Source of the DNA: Mucilaginibacter roseus
GTDB taxonomy: Bacteria > Bacteroidota > Bacteroidia > Sphingobacteriales > Sphingobacteriaceae
Length of the DNA: 64,000 nucleotides
Assembly (NCBI RefSeq): GCF_021215455.1
Contig: NZ_JAJPWV010000001.1
Location: 434,001-498,000, forward strand
Direction: 5' to 3'
Below are positions 1 to 8,760 of the stretch, one piece after another; position 1 is the first letter of the stretch, and the number at the start of each line of letters is the position of its first letter. Made by a program: the position numbers and the translations under genes. The notes under the pieces are model-generated. The model searched no databases and was not told the origin of the DNA. It saw only the letters and a list, made by a program, of their open reading frames with translations.

Positions 1-20
1 CCGACTTAAACAACTTTCCA

Positions 21-932
21 TTAATTGACGGGCTGCCGATCGCGCCGAAACTGATTGGGTGTAACATTTGTCCGTTGCTTGAATAGCTTATTAAAAGATT
101 GCGGATGTTCAAAACCTAATTGGTAAGCAATCTCTGCTACATTGAGGTCAGTTTGATTCAGCAATAATTTTGCTTTTTCGATCAGGGCCAGATGGATGTG
201 TTGTTGCGTTGTCAGTCCGCTCATAGAGCGCAACATATCCGAAAGATAACGCTGCGAGACGTTTAAATACGCAGCGATATCCTGCGGAGACGGCAAACCA
301 TTCACCAATGTTTCGCCGTTATCCAGTTGATTATTTATCCATGCGTTCATTTTCGCGATGAGTTCGTGATGGGTCGGTGTTCTGGTTTGAAATTGTCGGT
401 TGTAAAACCGGTTGCTATGATTAAACAGCAGTTCCAACTGGGCTACAAGCACATCATTGCTGAACTGATCTATCAAATTCTCTAACTCAAGAGCAATGGC
501 CTCAAAGACAGTCTCTATTACTTGTTTTTCTTTCGCCGACAGAAACAAAGCCTCTGCAACAGTATAATCAAAGAATCCGTATCTTTTAATGCCTTGTGCT
601 AAAGGATGATGTGCTAAAAGGTCCGGATGAAAATAGAGTGCATACCCTTCATAGTCGTTCGGGTCGCCACTCATTTGTACAAGTTGTCCCGGCCCCAGGA
701 ATGCCATGCCACCTTCTTTAAAATCATAACTTCCCGGGCCATATTTAACACTCCCCTGAAAAGTTCTTTTAAAGGTGATCTTGTAAAGATCCACCATGAA
801 CCATTTCCCGGCGTCAGACAAACTGACCCGTTGCCGGTCATAATTAACTAAGGCGATCAATGGATGCATTGGTGGCGCTAGTGCCAACCGGTGCATAAGA
901 TCACTTACCGTACTAAACTTCAGAACATCCAT
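21..932 (-). CDS. AraC-family transcriptional regulator
   Basis: 303 aa. The C-terminal ~100 residues carry a double helix-turn-helix of the AraC type: an IAAYLNVSQRYLSDML first helix pair, then IAYQLGFEHPQSFNKLFKQ and the NVTPNQFR signature. The N-terminal part resembles a cupin-like sensing domain (AFLGPGQLVQMSG). The gene lies 35 bp downstream of, and on the same strand as, the SDR oxidoreductase. AraC/SDR pairs of this kind are common in Bacteroidota, where the regulator often controls the oxidoreductase, but here that is inference. The start ATG gives a normal family length. Ligand unknown. Confidence 0.9.
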   Translation of the reverse strand: MDVLKFSTVSDLMHRLALAPPMHPLIALVNYDRQRVSLSDAGKWFMVDLYKITFKRTFQGSVKYGPGSYDFKEGGMAFLGPGQLVQMSGDPNDYEGYALYFHPDLLAHHPLAQGIKRYGFFDYTVAEALFLSAKEKQVIETVFEAIALELENLIDQFSNDVLVAQLELLFNHSNRFYNRQFQTRTPTHHELIAKMNAWINNQLDNGETLVNGLPSPQDIAAYLNVSQRYLSDMLRSMSGLTTQQHIHLALIEKAKLLLNQTDLNVAEIAYQLGFEHPQSFNKLFKQRTNVTPNQFRRDRQPVN

Positions 933-967
933 CTTCTTACGTACTGCTTTTACTGTTTAATAGTCAA

Positions 968-1708
968 CTAGCCTTGAACAGTTGGCCGGATAACGATATC
1001 GCCGACATCAACATTGTCTGGCTGTTCAATGGCATACGCAATGGCATTGGCGACAGCCTCTGCCGGTAAGGCAATATCATCAGCCGTTTTTTGAAGTTGA
1101 TCTCTGATCGCATCGTTCTTAATGTTACTTACAAACTCGGTAGCCACAAACCCAGGTGAAATACCGGTTACCCGCCAGCGGCCCTGCGACTCCTGCCTCA
1201 GCGCTTCGCTGATGGTACGCACCGCATTTTTCGTACCAGCGTAAACGCCCATCGTAGGAACGATAGCTATGCCCGCGGTAGATATAACATTAATAATATG
1301 GCCGGAGCCCTGGTTTTTAAAAATGGGTAAAGCTGCCGCGATTCCATATAATGTGCCTTTTACATTAACATCGATCATTTGTTCCCACCCGGCTACATCC
1401 AATTCTTCCATTTTTTGCAGTTGACTGATGCCAGCATTATTGATCATCACGTCAAGCCGGCCAAATCGTTCTAACGCAAGACCTGCTAAGTTAGCGAGAT
1501 CGCTTTGCCTGGTCACATCGATTTCGGCATATACGGACTCTCCGCCATTTCCGTTGATCTGATCTACGATTTCTTTTAATTTTTCAGCCCTACGGGCACC
1601 AAGTATCACTTTAACGCCTTGCGCAGCAAGCAACTCAGCGGTAACTCTACCAATGCCACTGCTTGCCCCTGTGATGGCAACTACTTTGTTTGCTATTCCG
1701 TTTTTCAT
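968..1708 (-). CDS. Short-chain dehydrogenase/reductase (SDR)
   Basis: 246 aa, the usual classical-SDR length. The Rossmann cofactor loop TGASSGIG is near residue 14, NNAG near 90, a catalytic Ser near 143 (NVISTAG), and YAGTK carries the catalytic Tyr and Lys. The Arg-rich segment after the second strand (GARRAEKL) suggests NADP(H) preference. The substrate cannot be read from the sequence. It is upstream of and co-directional with an AraC regulator, so the two may form one transcript. The start ATG (MKNGIANKVVAITG) is the standard distance from the glycine motif. Confidence 0.92.
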   Translation of the reverse strand: MKNGIANKVVAITGASSGIGRVTAELLAAQGVKVILGARRAEKLKEIVDQINGNGGESVYAEIDVTRQSDLANLAGLALERFGRLDVMINNAGISQLQKMEELDVAGWEQMIDVNVKGTLYGIAAALPIFKNQGSGHIINVISTAGIAIVPTMGVYAGTKNAVRTISEALRQESQGRWRVTGISPGFVATEFVSNIKNDAIRDQLQKTADDIALPAEAVANAIAYAIEQPDNVDVGDIVIRPTVQG

Positions 1709-1966
1709 GCATCAAAGTTCGGCAGAGATCGGTTTTCGCCTGTAGCCGATTTGGTTAAAGATGTAGTCGTTTTAGCCCATTAATATTGAAATTGGTCAGT
1801 TTATAGGAGAAGATGGACTTCGAATGGGCAGCTTTCCAGTGATTAAAAACCACATAGATATAGTCGGTTCATTGTTAAGATAGCCGTTAAAGGTAAACTT
1901 GTAACGTCAATTGGCCAACCCCTAACGACCTCTTTATCAACAGACTTGAAATGATGGCTTTTGTTA

Positions 1967-2431
1967 CTATAAAATGACCCATTGTCTACCAAGATGATAA
2001 AATGGCCACGGAACGGTTAACAATACTATCGCAAAAGAGATACTTATATAAACCAACCAGCATTTATATTTTTCCTTATCTGTAGCTTTTTCTGTAGCTT
2101 TCTTTTCACCTGACTTGCAACAAATAAAAGCTATCAGCATCCCGATCGGATGTATAAGCGTAAAAAATGCTTGCGGACGCCCGGCAACTTGATCAAGGTT
2201 CTTGTATAGATAATACGTAGTGATCGGGCTTAGCAAGAAATATAACACAAGGCCGATAAGCACTTGTATTCCAAAAATCACACGAAAACTAACAAATAGT
2301 CTTTCCATTTTTCGGCTAAACAAGAAATTCGTTATAAAGCCCCCGAAACTTAATACCCACGTCAGTGACATCAATATAATTGTTACCCATCGTAGCCAAG
2401 AATGCACAAATAAAACGAGTTGATAGATCAT
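1967..2431 (-). CDS. Small multi-spanning membrane protein
   Basis: 154 aa with four predicted membrane helices (about residues 12-35, 48-70, 88-105 and 128-148). It starts with MIYQLVLFVHSWLRWVTIILM, a pattern seen in small uncharacterised Bacteroidota membrane proteins with a conserved HSWLRW segment. The loop between helices 3 and 4 is lysine and glutamate rich and probably cytoplasmic. No catalytic motif is visible. It is divergent from the frameshifted AraC gene, with about 130 bp between them. Function unknown. Confidence 0.7.
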   Translation of the reverse strand: MIYQLVLFVHSWLRWVTIILMSLTWVLSFGGFITNFLFSRKMERLFVSFRVIFGIQVLIGLVLYFLLSPITTYYLYKNLDQVAGRPQAFFTLIHPIGMLIAFICCKSGEKKATEKATDKEKYKCWLVYISISFAIVLLTVPWPFYHLGRQWVIL

Positions 2432-2483
2432 ATAATTAAGTTTAAGTTAAACCAGTTACCGTCTCAATACTAGTCCGATTGGT

Positions 2484-2491
2484 TAACTTTG
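2484..2491 (+). promoter_or_regulatory. Candidate -7 box (TAACTTTG) for the 2559 gene
   Basis: The sequence matches the Bacteroidota sigma-ABfr consensus TAnnTTTG and lies 67 bp upstream of the AraC start. No clear -33 TTTG is present at the expected distance, so support is moderate. Confidence 0.35.
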
Positions 2492-2558
2492 GCAAAAGTA
2501 TTTCGTTAACGCTGTAACAATTTATATATCTGGTATAAACATTTATAAAGCACGGATT

Positions 2559-3531
2559 ATGTTGGAAAGTACAAGCGACTGCTATATTGATAATGCCGGC
2601 CGGATTACCAGTAACGCTCCAAAGATTTACGGTCAGGATCGTTTTGCTGAAAATAAAATGCTCGGGCGGTTTGATATGGGCGATCTGTCTTATCAAGAGC
2701 TTTATGTCCCTGGTATACAAATTATATATGGCGACTGGCGGTTTAGAAATCTTGCAGCTACTGATGTCCAAAAGGAAGGTGAATTCGTAGAAATGCACTT
2801 TACACTTTCGGGAACCGGCGAGGTTTGTGATTCATTAAGCGGAAATGTCTACCATTTTCAAGAAAACAAACAAAGCCTTTTTTTTATTTCGTCTTTGTCC
2901 GGGCGGTCCCAGTTTCAAACGCCAGAATTTCGGTTTTTTGAGCTTAGATTATCACCTGAATACTTTCTCGAAATTTGTAAAAGGCAACTCTGCACATATA
3001 GCTTTATCTAAGCAAGTGATTCTTGGAAACTCCGCTGAACCGGTGTCTGAAGGGCGACCAATTAGCCCGTCAATGCACCAGTGTATCAATAATATCATCA
3101 ATTGCCCTGTAGGCGAAAGTGTTAAACCGATTTATCTGAAAGCAAAATGCATGGAGTTAATTGCCTTACAATTGCACTCACTACAGGAAGCTCCTGCTAG
3201 CAGGTTAGTCTGCAAATCAACATTTGATCAGAGCCGGATAAACATGGCCCGCCTATATATGATCGAACACGTAGCAGAACCACCATCACTTAAAGAGCTT
3301 TCGAGAATTTGCGGCATAAATGAATTCAAACTCAAAAAAGGTTTTCAGGAAGTCTATCAAAACACAGTATTTGGCTATCTGTCAGAATATCGTTTATCAG
3401 AGGCTAAACGTCTTTTGGAAAGCAGAACTCATACTATAAAAGAAGTTTCTTTCCAGTTGGGCTATTCGTCTGTACAGCACTTTACTAAGGCCTTTAAATT
3501 AAAATATATGGTATCGCCGGGTAAATTATGA
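2559..3531 (+). pseudogene. AraC-family regulator interrupted by a one-base frameshift
   Basis: Two overlapping frames make up one AraC protein of about 323 aa. The first frame runs from 2559 and stops at 3011. Its sensor domain ends ...FFELRLSPEYFLEICK. The second frame continues with GNSAHIALSKQ and ends in a normal AraC DNA-binding domain (LKELSRICGINEFKLKKGF, VSFQLGYSSVQHFTKAFK). The switch falls at the AAAA run in tgtaaaaggcaac, about 2977-2981. Removing one A restores a continuous frame. The layout resembles PchR/FpvR-like siderophore regulators. It may be a true inactivating mutation or a homopolymer sequencing error. Confidence 0.8.
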
Positions 3532-3565
3532 TTGCCTGGAATGTTGTCATCGATCCTTTAAAATA

Positions 3566-3597
3566 AAAGTCCCCAAACACTCGCTGCCGGGGACTTT
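3566..3597. terminator. Bidirectional hairpin terminator
   Basis: A perfect 9-bp stem (AAAGTCCCC / GGGGACTTT) with a 14-nt loop lies between the convergent AraC pseudogene and the DUF3945-like gene, with A/T runs on both sides. Confidence 0.7.
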
Positions 3598-3660
3598 CAA
3601 CCTAAACCTTATCACAATTAAACTGGCAAGTTGACCAGTTCAAGCTGGCAAGATAGCAAA

Positions 3661-4419
3661 TCAGACTTTCATCTTAACGCCCTTGCGCGGCTTTTTTACA
3701 GGCACAGCCTCCTGTGTCTGCGCCTGCTTTTGATTAGTTTTAACTTCTGTTTTTAACTCCGGTTTCTTGTAGTCATCAAGTTTTTGTGGCTGTCCTTTGT
3801 AGTCAGTTAAATTGACTCTGTGATCAGCGGGGTTAGCCTCAAGAAATAATTTGACTTCTTTCCCATTTTTAATCGCAGTTACCTGGTGCCGATTACCTTT
3901 TTCTAATGACTTCATAAGTTTTTCCTTTGCGCCGGTATCGTTAATGCCAACAATGTTTAGCTTGTCAATCGCGCGTTGCGGCTTATAATTCCAGTTATCT
4001 GTGAATGGTCGAAGTTTGTAGTTACCACTATCGTTTTTTTGTTCTCTATCGAGGATGAGCCAAGCGTTATATTTCTCACCCTCCAGGTTTTCCAGTTGTT
4101 TATGTACCGCACGACCATCCATTAAATTATAGGCTTCCTTTGCGGTGATGCCGCTTCCCTTATTAATGTAAAATGTTTGCTGCATGTCCTTGTCTTGCAA
4201 GGCCGCCTCATACTTGTTAAAAAAGTACATATCACCTTTATCGCCCGCCTTGTAATGAAGCGTGAAGTCTACGGGTTGTTTATTGTATTCCAGCGTAGTG
4301 TTTAAGGTGAAGTTATCAGCCTTAGTTTTGATCTGTTTTTCAAGTTCAGCGTTTATGCCTTCGCCAAACCCAAGGTTTAACAATTGCTTTTGTAAGTAAC
4401 CTAAATTCTGTGTGTTCAT
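3661..4419 (-). CDS. DUF3945/DUF4099-like conjugation-associated protein
   Basis: 252 aa, soluble, no signal peptide. The N-terminal half (YLQKQLLNLGFGEG..., DMYFFNKYEAAL) and the later segment AIKNGKEVKLFLEANP resemble proteins with DUF4099 and DUF3945 domains that sit in Bacteroidota conjugative elements, though I assign the family from memory of motifs only. The C-terminus is a low-complexity Lys/Gln tail ending KKPRKGVKMKV, likely a nucleic-acid-binding or disordered tail. It follows traM by 16 bp, in the place where traN normally stands. Function unknown. Confidence 0.65.
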   Translation of the reverse strand: MNTQNLGYLQKQLLNLGFGEGINAELEKQIKTKADNFTLNTTLEYNKQPVDFTLHYKAGDKGDMYFFNKYEAALQDKDMQQTFYINKGSGITAKEAYNLMDGRAVHKQLENLEGEKYNAWLILDREQKNDSGNYKLRPFTDNWNYKPQRAIDKLNIVGINDTGAKEKLMKSLEKGNRHQVTAIKNGKEVKLFLEANPADHRVNLTDYKGQPQKLDDYKKPELKTEVKTNQKQAQTQEAVPVKKPRKGVKMKV

Positions 4420-4435
4420 GATTTCCTTTGTTTAA

Positions 4436-5461
4436 TTAACGATTGATTTTTAGCAGAACCGGGTATTCGTTCTGCAATTTGACTTTGATTTTTTTGACTT
4501 TTTTACTAAATAATTCTTTAGCCGCATTTATACCACCTGCCGCAGCTTGCGCGCCAATAGATTGGTCCATGCTCAGGATTTGCATGCTTTGCAAAGCTTG
4601 GTCGGCATTGGTTCCGGCTACACCGCTTAGTTCCGCCTCGGGGGCAGGTATACCGGGCATCCCGTCAAGACTGAATACGGTAAGGTCAACCGGTATGATT
4701 TGCTTTTCCAGACGGATATTATGGATAGTTAATAGCAATCGTTGGTTTGTGATCTGACAAGAGCCGTAAATTTCCTGGCCTTTAGCCAAGAACTGTTTTT
4801 TGATGGTAGCCGTGTCGGTTAATCTCAATTTGACGGTTGCCCCATCGGCAACCTTTTGCTTGCCGTCTATGATCGCTGAAATGGCACGAAATGGCTTGGC
4901 CGATTCTTTAGCCACACGTTTACTGACGATGGCTGATGTTGGATTTTGTATAGCTTGGATCTTATCAAGCATTTGATTGAGCTGCGCCATTTCGGGATCA
5001 GCCGCACTGCTACTATTGACGTTACGCATCATCTTTTTAAGCTGTTTAAGCTGATGCGGTTCCGGTCCATCATAGCCAATGGCTTGCTGCTGAATTTGCT
5101 GCGGTTGGTTAAGCTGTTGATTGAGTTGCGCCAGCTTTGCGTGTATTTTTTGCGCCTGGTCATCAGCGGTTGGGGCTGTTTCAATTGTACTATCGCCTTT
5201 ACTCATACCAATGGACTGCAGAAAGGCCGGACTGATAGGGTCCTGGCTGGAATCCCGCTTGGCAGCCTCATAAACGGCCAGCTTGGTTTTCGCTTGATCC
5301 TGTTCTTTGAATTGCGCCTCGGGCAAGTCGATATCCAGCCCTTTAGTTTGCGTAATCGTTGTTTGTCCGGCTTTACCGCCGCCCAAAGCCCAAAAGGCCA
5401 TGGTCAAGAATGGTAATACTAAGAGCGGTAGTACCAATAGAAACTTACGTTGCTTTTCCAT
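4436..5461 (-). CDS. traM: Conjugative transposon protein TraM
   Basis: 341 aa. One membrane segment near the N-terminus (about 7-27: FLLVLPLLVLPFLTMAFWALGGG) is followed by a Gln-rich linker and a C-terminal domain (AIIDGKQKVADGATVKLRLTDTATI... EIYGSCQITNQRLLLTI) typical of Bacteroidota TraM. TraM is a probable VirB10-like scaffold between the inner membrane and the outer membrane pore of the mating channel. It lies directly after a 72-aa TraL-like gene (4-bp gap), matching the K-L-M order of CTnDOT-type elements. The linker Q/L repeats look like coiled coil. Confidence 0.88.
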   Translation of the reverse strand: MEKQRKFLLVLPLLVLPFLTMAFWALGGGKAGQTTITQTKGLDIDLPEAQFKEQDQAKTKLAVYEAAKRDSSQDPISPAFLQSIGMSKGDSTIETAPTADDQAQKIHAKLAQLNQQLNQPQQIQQQAIGYDGPEPHQLKQLKKMMRNVNSSSAADPEMAQLNQMLDKIQAIQNPTSAIVSKRVAKESAKPFRAISAIIDGKQKVADGATVKLRLTDTATIKKQFLAKGQEIYGSCQITNQRLLLTIHNIRLEKQIIPVDLTVFSLDGMPGIPAPEAELSGVAGTNADQALQSMQILSMDQSIGAQAAAGGINAAKELFSKKVKKIKVKLQNEYPVLLKINR

Positions 5462-5465
5462 ATGA

Positions 5466-5684
5466 TTATTTATTTGATGTAATTGAATCGGGTAATTCTC
5501 CTGATGATTTACCTATGTTTGTTGGCACATTTGTTTGGTAAACCTGCGCATCAAATTTGATGTAGCTAATGCTTAGCCATATAGCCAGGATAAACAGCAA
5601 GCAAAAGCTAACGTACCAGGTGGCTTGTGTTGTGTTGCTGCGGCTATTGAACCAGTCGCTGAAACGGTTGATTAATGCTTTCAT
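5466..5684 (-). CDS. traL: TraL-like small membrane protein
   Basis: 72 aa with a single hydrophobic helix at about 24-43 (WYVSFCLLFILAIWLSISYI), N-terminal side basic and C-terminal side polar. It overlaps the stop of traK in an ATGA arrangement and ends 4 bp before traM, which is the place of traL in CTnDOT-type operons. The assignment rests on position and topology, as sequence conservation of this protein is weak. Likely an inner-membrane part of the mating apparatus. Confidence 0.65.
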   Translation of the reverse strand: MKALINRFSDWFNSRSNTTQATWYVSFCLLFILAIWLSISYIKFDAQVYQTNVPTNIGKSSGELPDSITSNK

Positions 5685-6298
5685 GGCCTGTTGATGCTGG
5701 TGTCACGGTTAGTAATTGTTTCCCAACGCTCGATCAAAAAGCCGTGCGCGTTGTTATCTGATCGGGTTACGTTTCTTAAATATCCTTGGGTGACCAAAAT
5801 TTTGTGTATGGTGGATGTGGAGCGGATCAGTTTTTCGGTGGCGAAGCACTTGAAATAATAGGGGTAACTGTCCATGTTCAGCCTGATGCTGTCCACCGTG
5901 ATCTGCTGGCTGATATTGCCCGAGATCAGGTTGTTGTAATAGCTTTTCTCCCTTAGGTCATTGTATTGATTTCTTGCGCTTTCATCTGCCAGGTATAATG
6001 CTTTATTGATATTACCGTCAATCACCTTTTCGTCTGGATCAAGCGTAAAAAAATAATGATGGAACATTTTGATGTGATCACGGGCCTCAACAGGGATGTT
6101 ATCCTTGCGATCAGCAGCGATGGCTTCCAACGCCTTACCGTTAGCCAGCACATAGATATGCGCAGATGCTTTTTGATAAGCGGCGAACGCGAAGTAAATA
6201 GCAGCGATGGAGATAATTGCGCTTGTCAGGATGACCAGGGCTACGATCCGTTTGTTTTGCTGAAAGGCGGTTTCGATATTTCTGAGATGTGTAAACAT
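5681..6298 (-). CDS. traK: Conjugative transposon protein TraK (VirB8-like)
   Basis: 205 aa. A short cytoplasmic N-terminus is followed by one membrane helix (about 20-42, VALVILTSAIISIAAIYFAFAAY) and a periplasmic domain with DHIKMFHHYFFTLDP and YYNNLISGNISQQI, both characteristic of Bacteroidota TraK. TraK is a VirB8-like inner-membrane assembly factor. It lies 5 bp after traJ and overlaps the next gene by 4 bp, so translation is probably coupled. Confidence 0.9.
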   Translation of the reverse strand: MFTHLRNIETAFQQNKRIVALVILTSAIISIAAIYFAFAAYQKASAHIYVLANGKALEAIAADRKDNIPVEARDHIKMFHHYFFTLDPDEKVIDGNINKALYLADESARNQYNDLREKSYYNNLISGNISQQITVDSIRLNMDSYPYYFKCFATEKLIRSTSTIHKILVTQGYLRNVTRSDNNAHGFLIERWETITNRDTSINRP

Positions 6299-6303
6299 GA
6301 GCT

Positions 6304-7509
6304 TTATTTTTTAGAGTTTCCGTTTAGTTTTTCTGCCTGGACATCATTATTGCCTGCTGATCGGTAACCGTCGGTAATTAGTCCAGGGGCGTTTATTATA
6401 TTTTGGGCGCCTTGCGATATTCGTTCACCGGCTGCGATTCCGGCAGCGTACGATGACAACTTTACCGAGCTAAGACTGATTGACGTAAGGTTAGTAACTT
6501 TGTTTAGCAAGCCGTTGCCTCCCCCAGGGTTGATGATATACCCCGCAACAGCAGGAACTGTGAAGTAACCGACAATGCCGATGAGTAGGAAGATCAGGTA
6601 AGCCGTATCTGTGCCGGAAAAAAAAGTGTCACCGGCATTCTGGACTTGCTGAATATCCATTTTAAGCATATTTTCTTGCACTTTGCCGATAATAGAGCCG
6701 AAGATGTTCGCAACTGGTAACCATAGAAATACATTAAGGTATTTTGCCAGCCAAGTAGTTAGTGTATGCTGAAAGCCATCATAGACAGACAGGCCAAAGA
6801 CCAGCGGCCCGAGTATTGCCAGTACTACCAGGTAAAAGGTGCGGATGGTGTTGATACACAATGCAGCGGCAGCATAAACCACTTGCAATATTTCAGACAT
6901 CCATTGTTTGACACTGTTGCGAAATTTATAACTGGCCTTGTCCATGGCGAATTTAACGTCATTGCCTAATCCGGAAAGCATACCTTCCTTATCACCGCTC
7001 GGGTCGTCAGGGTGAGTATATTTATACCATTTATCACGGTCGCCTTCGCCGTCATCACCAACATACATTTGCCAGGTGTCCGTTTTCTCAATTGCCGCTT
7101 TCTTTTGCGCTAAAAGCTTGGCGATCGCCGCATCAGAGTTCTTGACCATGCCACTTGTGGCAGCAACGGTTGGGTTCATAATGCCGTTAATCACGCCGAT
7201 GACGGTCGGAAATAATAAAATCGCCATTCCAAGCGCAAATGGTCGCAGCAGTGGGTAAAAGTCAATTGCTTCAGCGCTGGCCAAATGGCGGTATATACGT
7301 GCAGCTATATACCAAAGGGCGCCGAAACCTGCGATGCCTCGTGCAACCCCGATCAATTGGCTGCACATTGGCAGCATTTCGGCGTATACGTTATTAAGTA
7401 CGCCTTGCAGGCCGTTAATGTCGTTGGCCATTCCGTCTGCCAGCACAAATTGTGGCAAAGCTGTCCCTGTGATCGCCAATACGGCGATCATGATTATTTT
7501 CTTTTTCAT
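6304..7509 (-). CDS. traJ: Conjugative transposon protein TraJ (VirB6-like)
   Basis: 401 aa. An N-terminal signal-like helix (MKKKIIMIAVLAITGTALPQ) is followed by several membrane spans: about 58-73, 88-108, 208-240, 255-275 and 303-330. The core GPLVFGLSVYDGFQHTLTTWLAKYLNVFLWLPVANIFG is the recognisable TraJ segment. VirB6-like proteins form the inner-membrane base of the channel. The gene lies 11 bp after the last of three TraI-like paralogues and 5 bp before traK. Confidence 0.9.
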   Translation of the reverse strand: MKKKIIMIAVLAITGTALPQFVLADGMANDINGLQGVLNNVYAEMLPMCSQLIGVARGIAGFGALWYIAARIYRHLASAEAIDFYPLLRPFALGMAILLFPTVIGVINGIMNPTVAATSGMVKNSDAAIAKLLAQKKAAIEKTDTWQMYVGDDGEGDRDKWYKYTHPDDPSGDKEGMLSGLGNDVKFAMDKASYKFRNSVKQWMSEILQVVYAAAALCINTIRTFYLVVLAILGPLVFGLSVYDGFQHTLTTWLAKYLNVFLWLPVANIFGSIIGKVQENMLKMDIQQVQNAGDTFFSGTDTAYLIFLLIGIVGYFTVPAVAGYIINPGGGNGLLNKVTNLTSISLSSVKLSSYAAGIAAGERISQGAQNIINAPGLITDGYRSAGNNDVQAEKLNGNSKK

Positions 7510-7520
7510 GATGTTTGGGA

Positions 7521-8144
7521 TTATTTTAGTCCGTAAAGCCGCTTCAGGGTTTCTGTCTCGTTGAGCGCCTTACTCCGTTGTAAACTGAGAATAACAGCTT
7601 TGCGGTTGAAGTAGCGCAGGAATTGCAGTTGGTCGGTGCTGCTGGTGAAGATGCGGTCGATAGCCCGCAGCCGGTCATCATCCGACATCCGTAACTTTCC
7701 GGCCGTTGTCACGTTAGCCAGGTCATCGATCTGGTCATTGCTTTGCTTCACCAGCTTGTCATACACATTGGAAATGTAGTTTAATTCCTGAATATTGAAA
7801 GTGCCGCTTTGGAGGAACAGCGATTTAAAACGTTTGTATTCACTTAGCAAGTCGCTTTGCTGCCCGATGATCTGGCCAACACGCGGATTGTTACGTACGG
7901 CAGGATTGACAGCCATCAGGCCGGTCAGGTAAACATTATGCAAATTGAAATTACCCTTGGAGAGATTTGAAATGGTACCATATCCTTGCTGATAGATTTG
8001 GTAGCCCTTTTTCATATCTGATAGTATCGCTTTAAACTGCGTCAATTTTTCCAGGTTGAGCAGCAATTGTTGCAGCTCATCGCTTTGCGCTTGTGCTTTG
8101 ATCGTTATCACGAACAAAGCCATAATCAGGCTAATGATTTTCAT
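7521..8144 (-). CDS. TraI/TerB-like periplasmic conjugation protein, copy 3
   Basis: 207 aa with a signal peptide (cleavage near AQAQ, residue 20) and an otherwise helical mature part. Its C-terminus LSLQRSKALNETETLKRLYGL closely parallels that of the 8747 gene. The segment RMSDDDRLRAIDRIF also recurs in both paralogues (QMSDQQRLEAINLA, EMSDEERIRQIALI). Proteins of this type in Pedobacter-like elements are often labelled TerB or TraI; a role as a secreted VirB5-like or peripheral channel component is inference. No tellurite-resistance function is supported. Confidence 0.7.
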   Translation of the reverse strand: MKIISLIMALFVITIKAQAQSDELQQLLLNLEKLTQFKAILSDMKKGYQIYQQGYGTISNLSKGNFNLHNVYLTGLMAVNPAVRNNPRVGQIIGQQSDLLSEYKRFKSLFLQSGTFNIQELNYISNVYDKLVKQSNDQIDDLANVTTAGKLRMSDDDRLRAIDRIFTSSTDQLQFLRYFNRKAVILSLQRSKALNETETLKRLYGLK

Positions 8145-8760
8145 ACAATTGAGTTAAAAGGTTAGCATCTTTTTTTTCCAATGCCTTGTTACGGACATAT
8201 AGTTTCACCTGAATGTTAAAGCTTGTTACAAACTTGTAATTATCTTCCATTGCCTTACATATAAGGGCGATTTGGCGTATTCGCTCTTCGTCGCTCATTT
8301 CGGCTTTGTTGTTAGTGATCACCGTTTCCAGATCATTCAAACGTGCGTCGCAATCGGTCAGCAGACTTTTAGTGACCTTGCCCAAATAGACTTGCTCTTT
8401 GGCAGTCAGGCCGTCTTGCCTTTTAATGGCTGTTGCCTGATGGATTATGTCTTGTTGCCAGCGCAGGATCTGTTTGACCTGCGGGTTGCTCTTGACCAGG
8501 GCGTTAACTGTTTTTAAATGCGTATAGTAGTTGCCGTGATACATGAATTCATCACCGATGTAACCACCAATATTGCCTAAACCGCCTTTTGCTATCTTGT
8601 AGCCTTTTGAAAGGTAGCCGCTGTACATTTGCAAGGCAGCAATTTGTTGCATAAGGTATTTCTTTTGCGTTTTCTTTTGGCTGAACCATTCTGCGAAGGT
8701 TTGCGCGCTTGCGCTGCCGCCTAATAGCAAAGCAAGTATTGTCAATTTAATGCAGGCCAT
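8131..8760 (-). CDS. TraI-like periplasmic conjugation protein, copy 2
   Basis: 209 aa from the ATG that begins a good signal peptide (MACIKLTILALLLGGSASAQ). A further ATG at 8787 is in frame but would put nine residues before it. The mature protein is helical and shares with its two neighbours the central MSDEERIRQ segment and a KGYKI...GNIGGYIGDEF region. The C-terminus is more diverged (YVRNKALEKKDANLLTQLYENH). It overlaps copy 3 by 14 bp and copy 1 by 14 bp. Confidence 0.7.
   Translation of the reverse strand: MACIKLTILALLLGGSASAQTFAEWFSQKKTQKKYLMQQIAALQMYSGYLSKGYKIAKGGLGNIGGYIGDEFMYHGNYYTHLKTVNALVKSNPQVKQILRWQQDIIHQATAIKRQDGLTAKEQVYLGKVTKSLLTDCDARLNDLETVITNNKAEMSDEERIRQIALICKAMEDNYKFVTSFNIQVKLYVRNKALEKKDANLLTQLYENH

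Noticed and set aside
2442..2798. Minus-strand 118-codon frame over the AraC start
   Set aside because: Shadow of the AraC reading frame; no independent coding evidence.
7521..8144. Tellurite resistance (TerB) function
   Set aside because: The protein is a secreted TraI-type paralogue inside the tra operon; nothing supports tellurite resistance.
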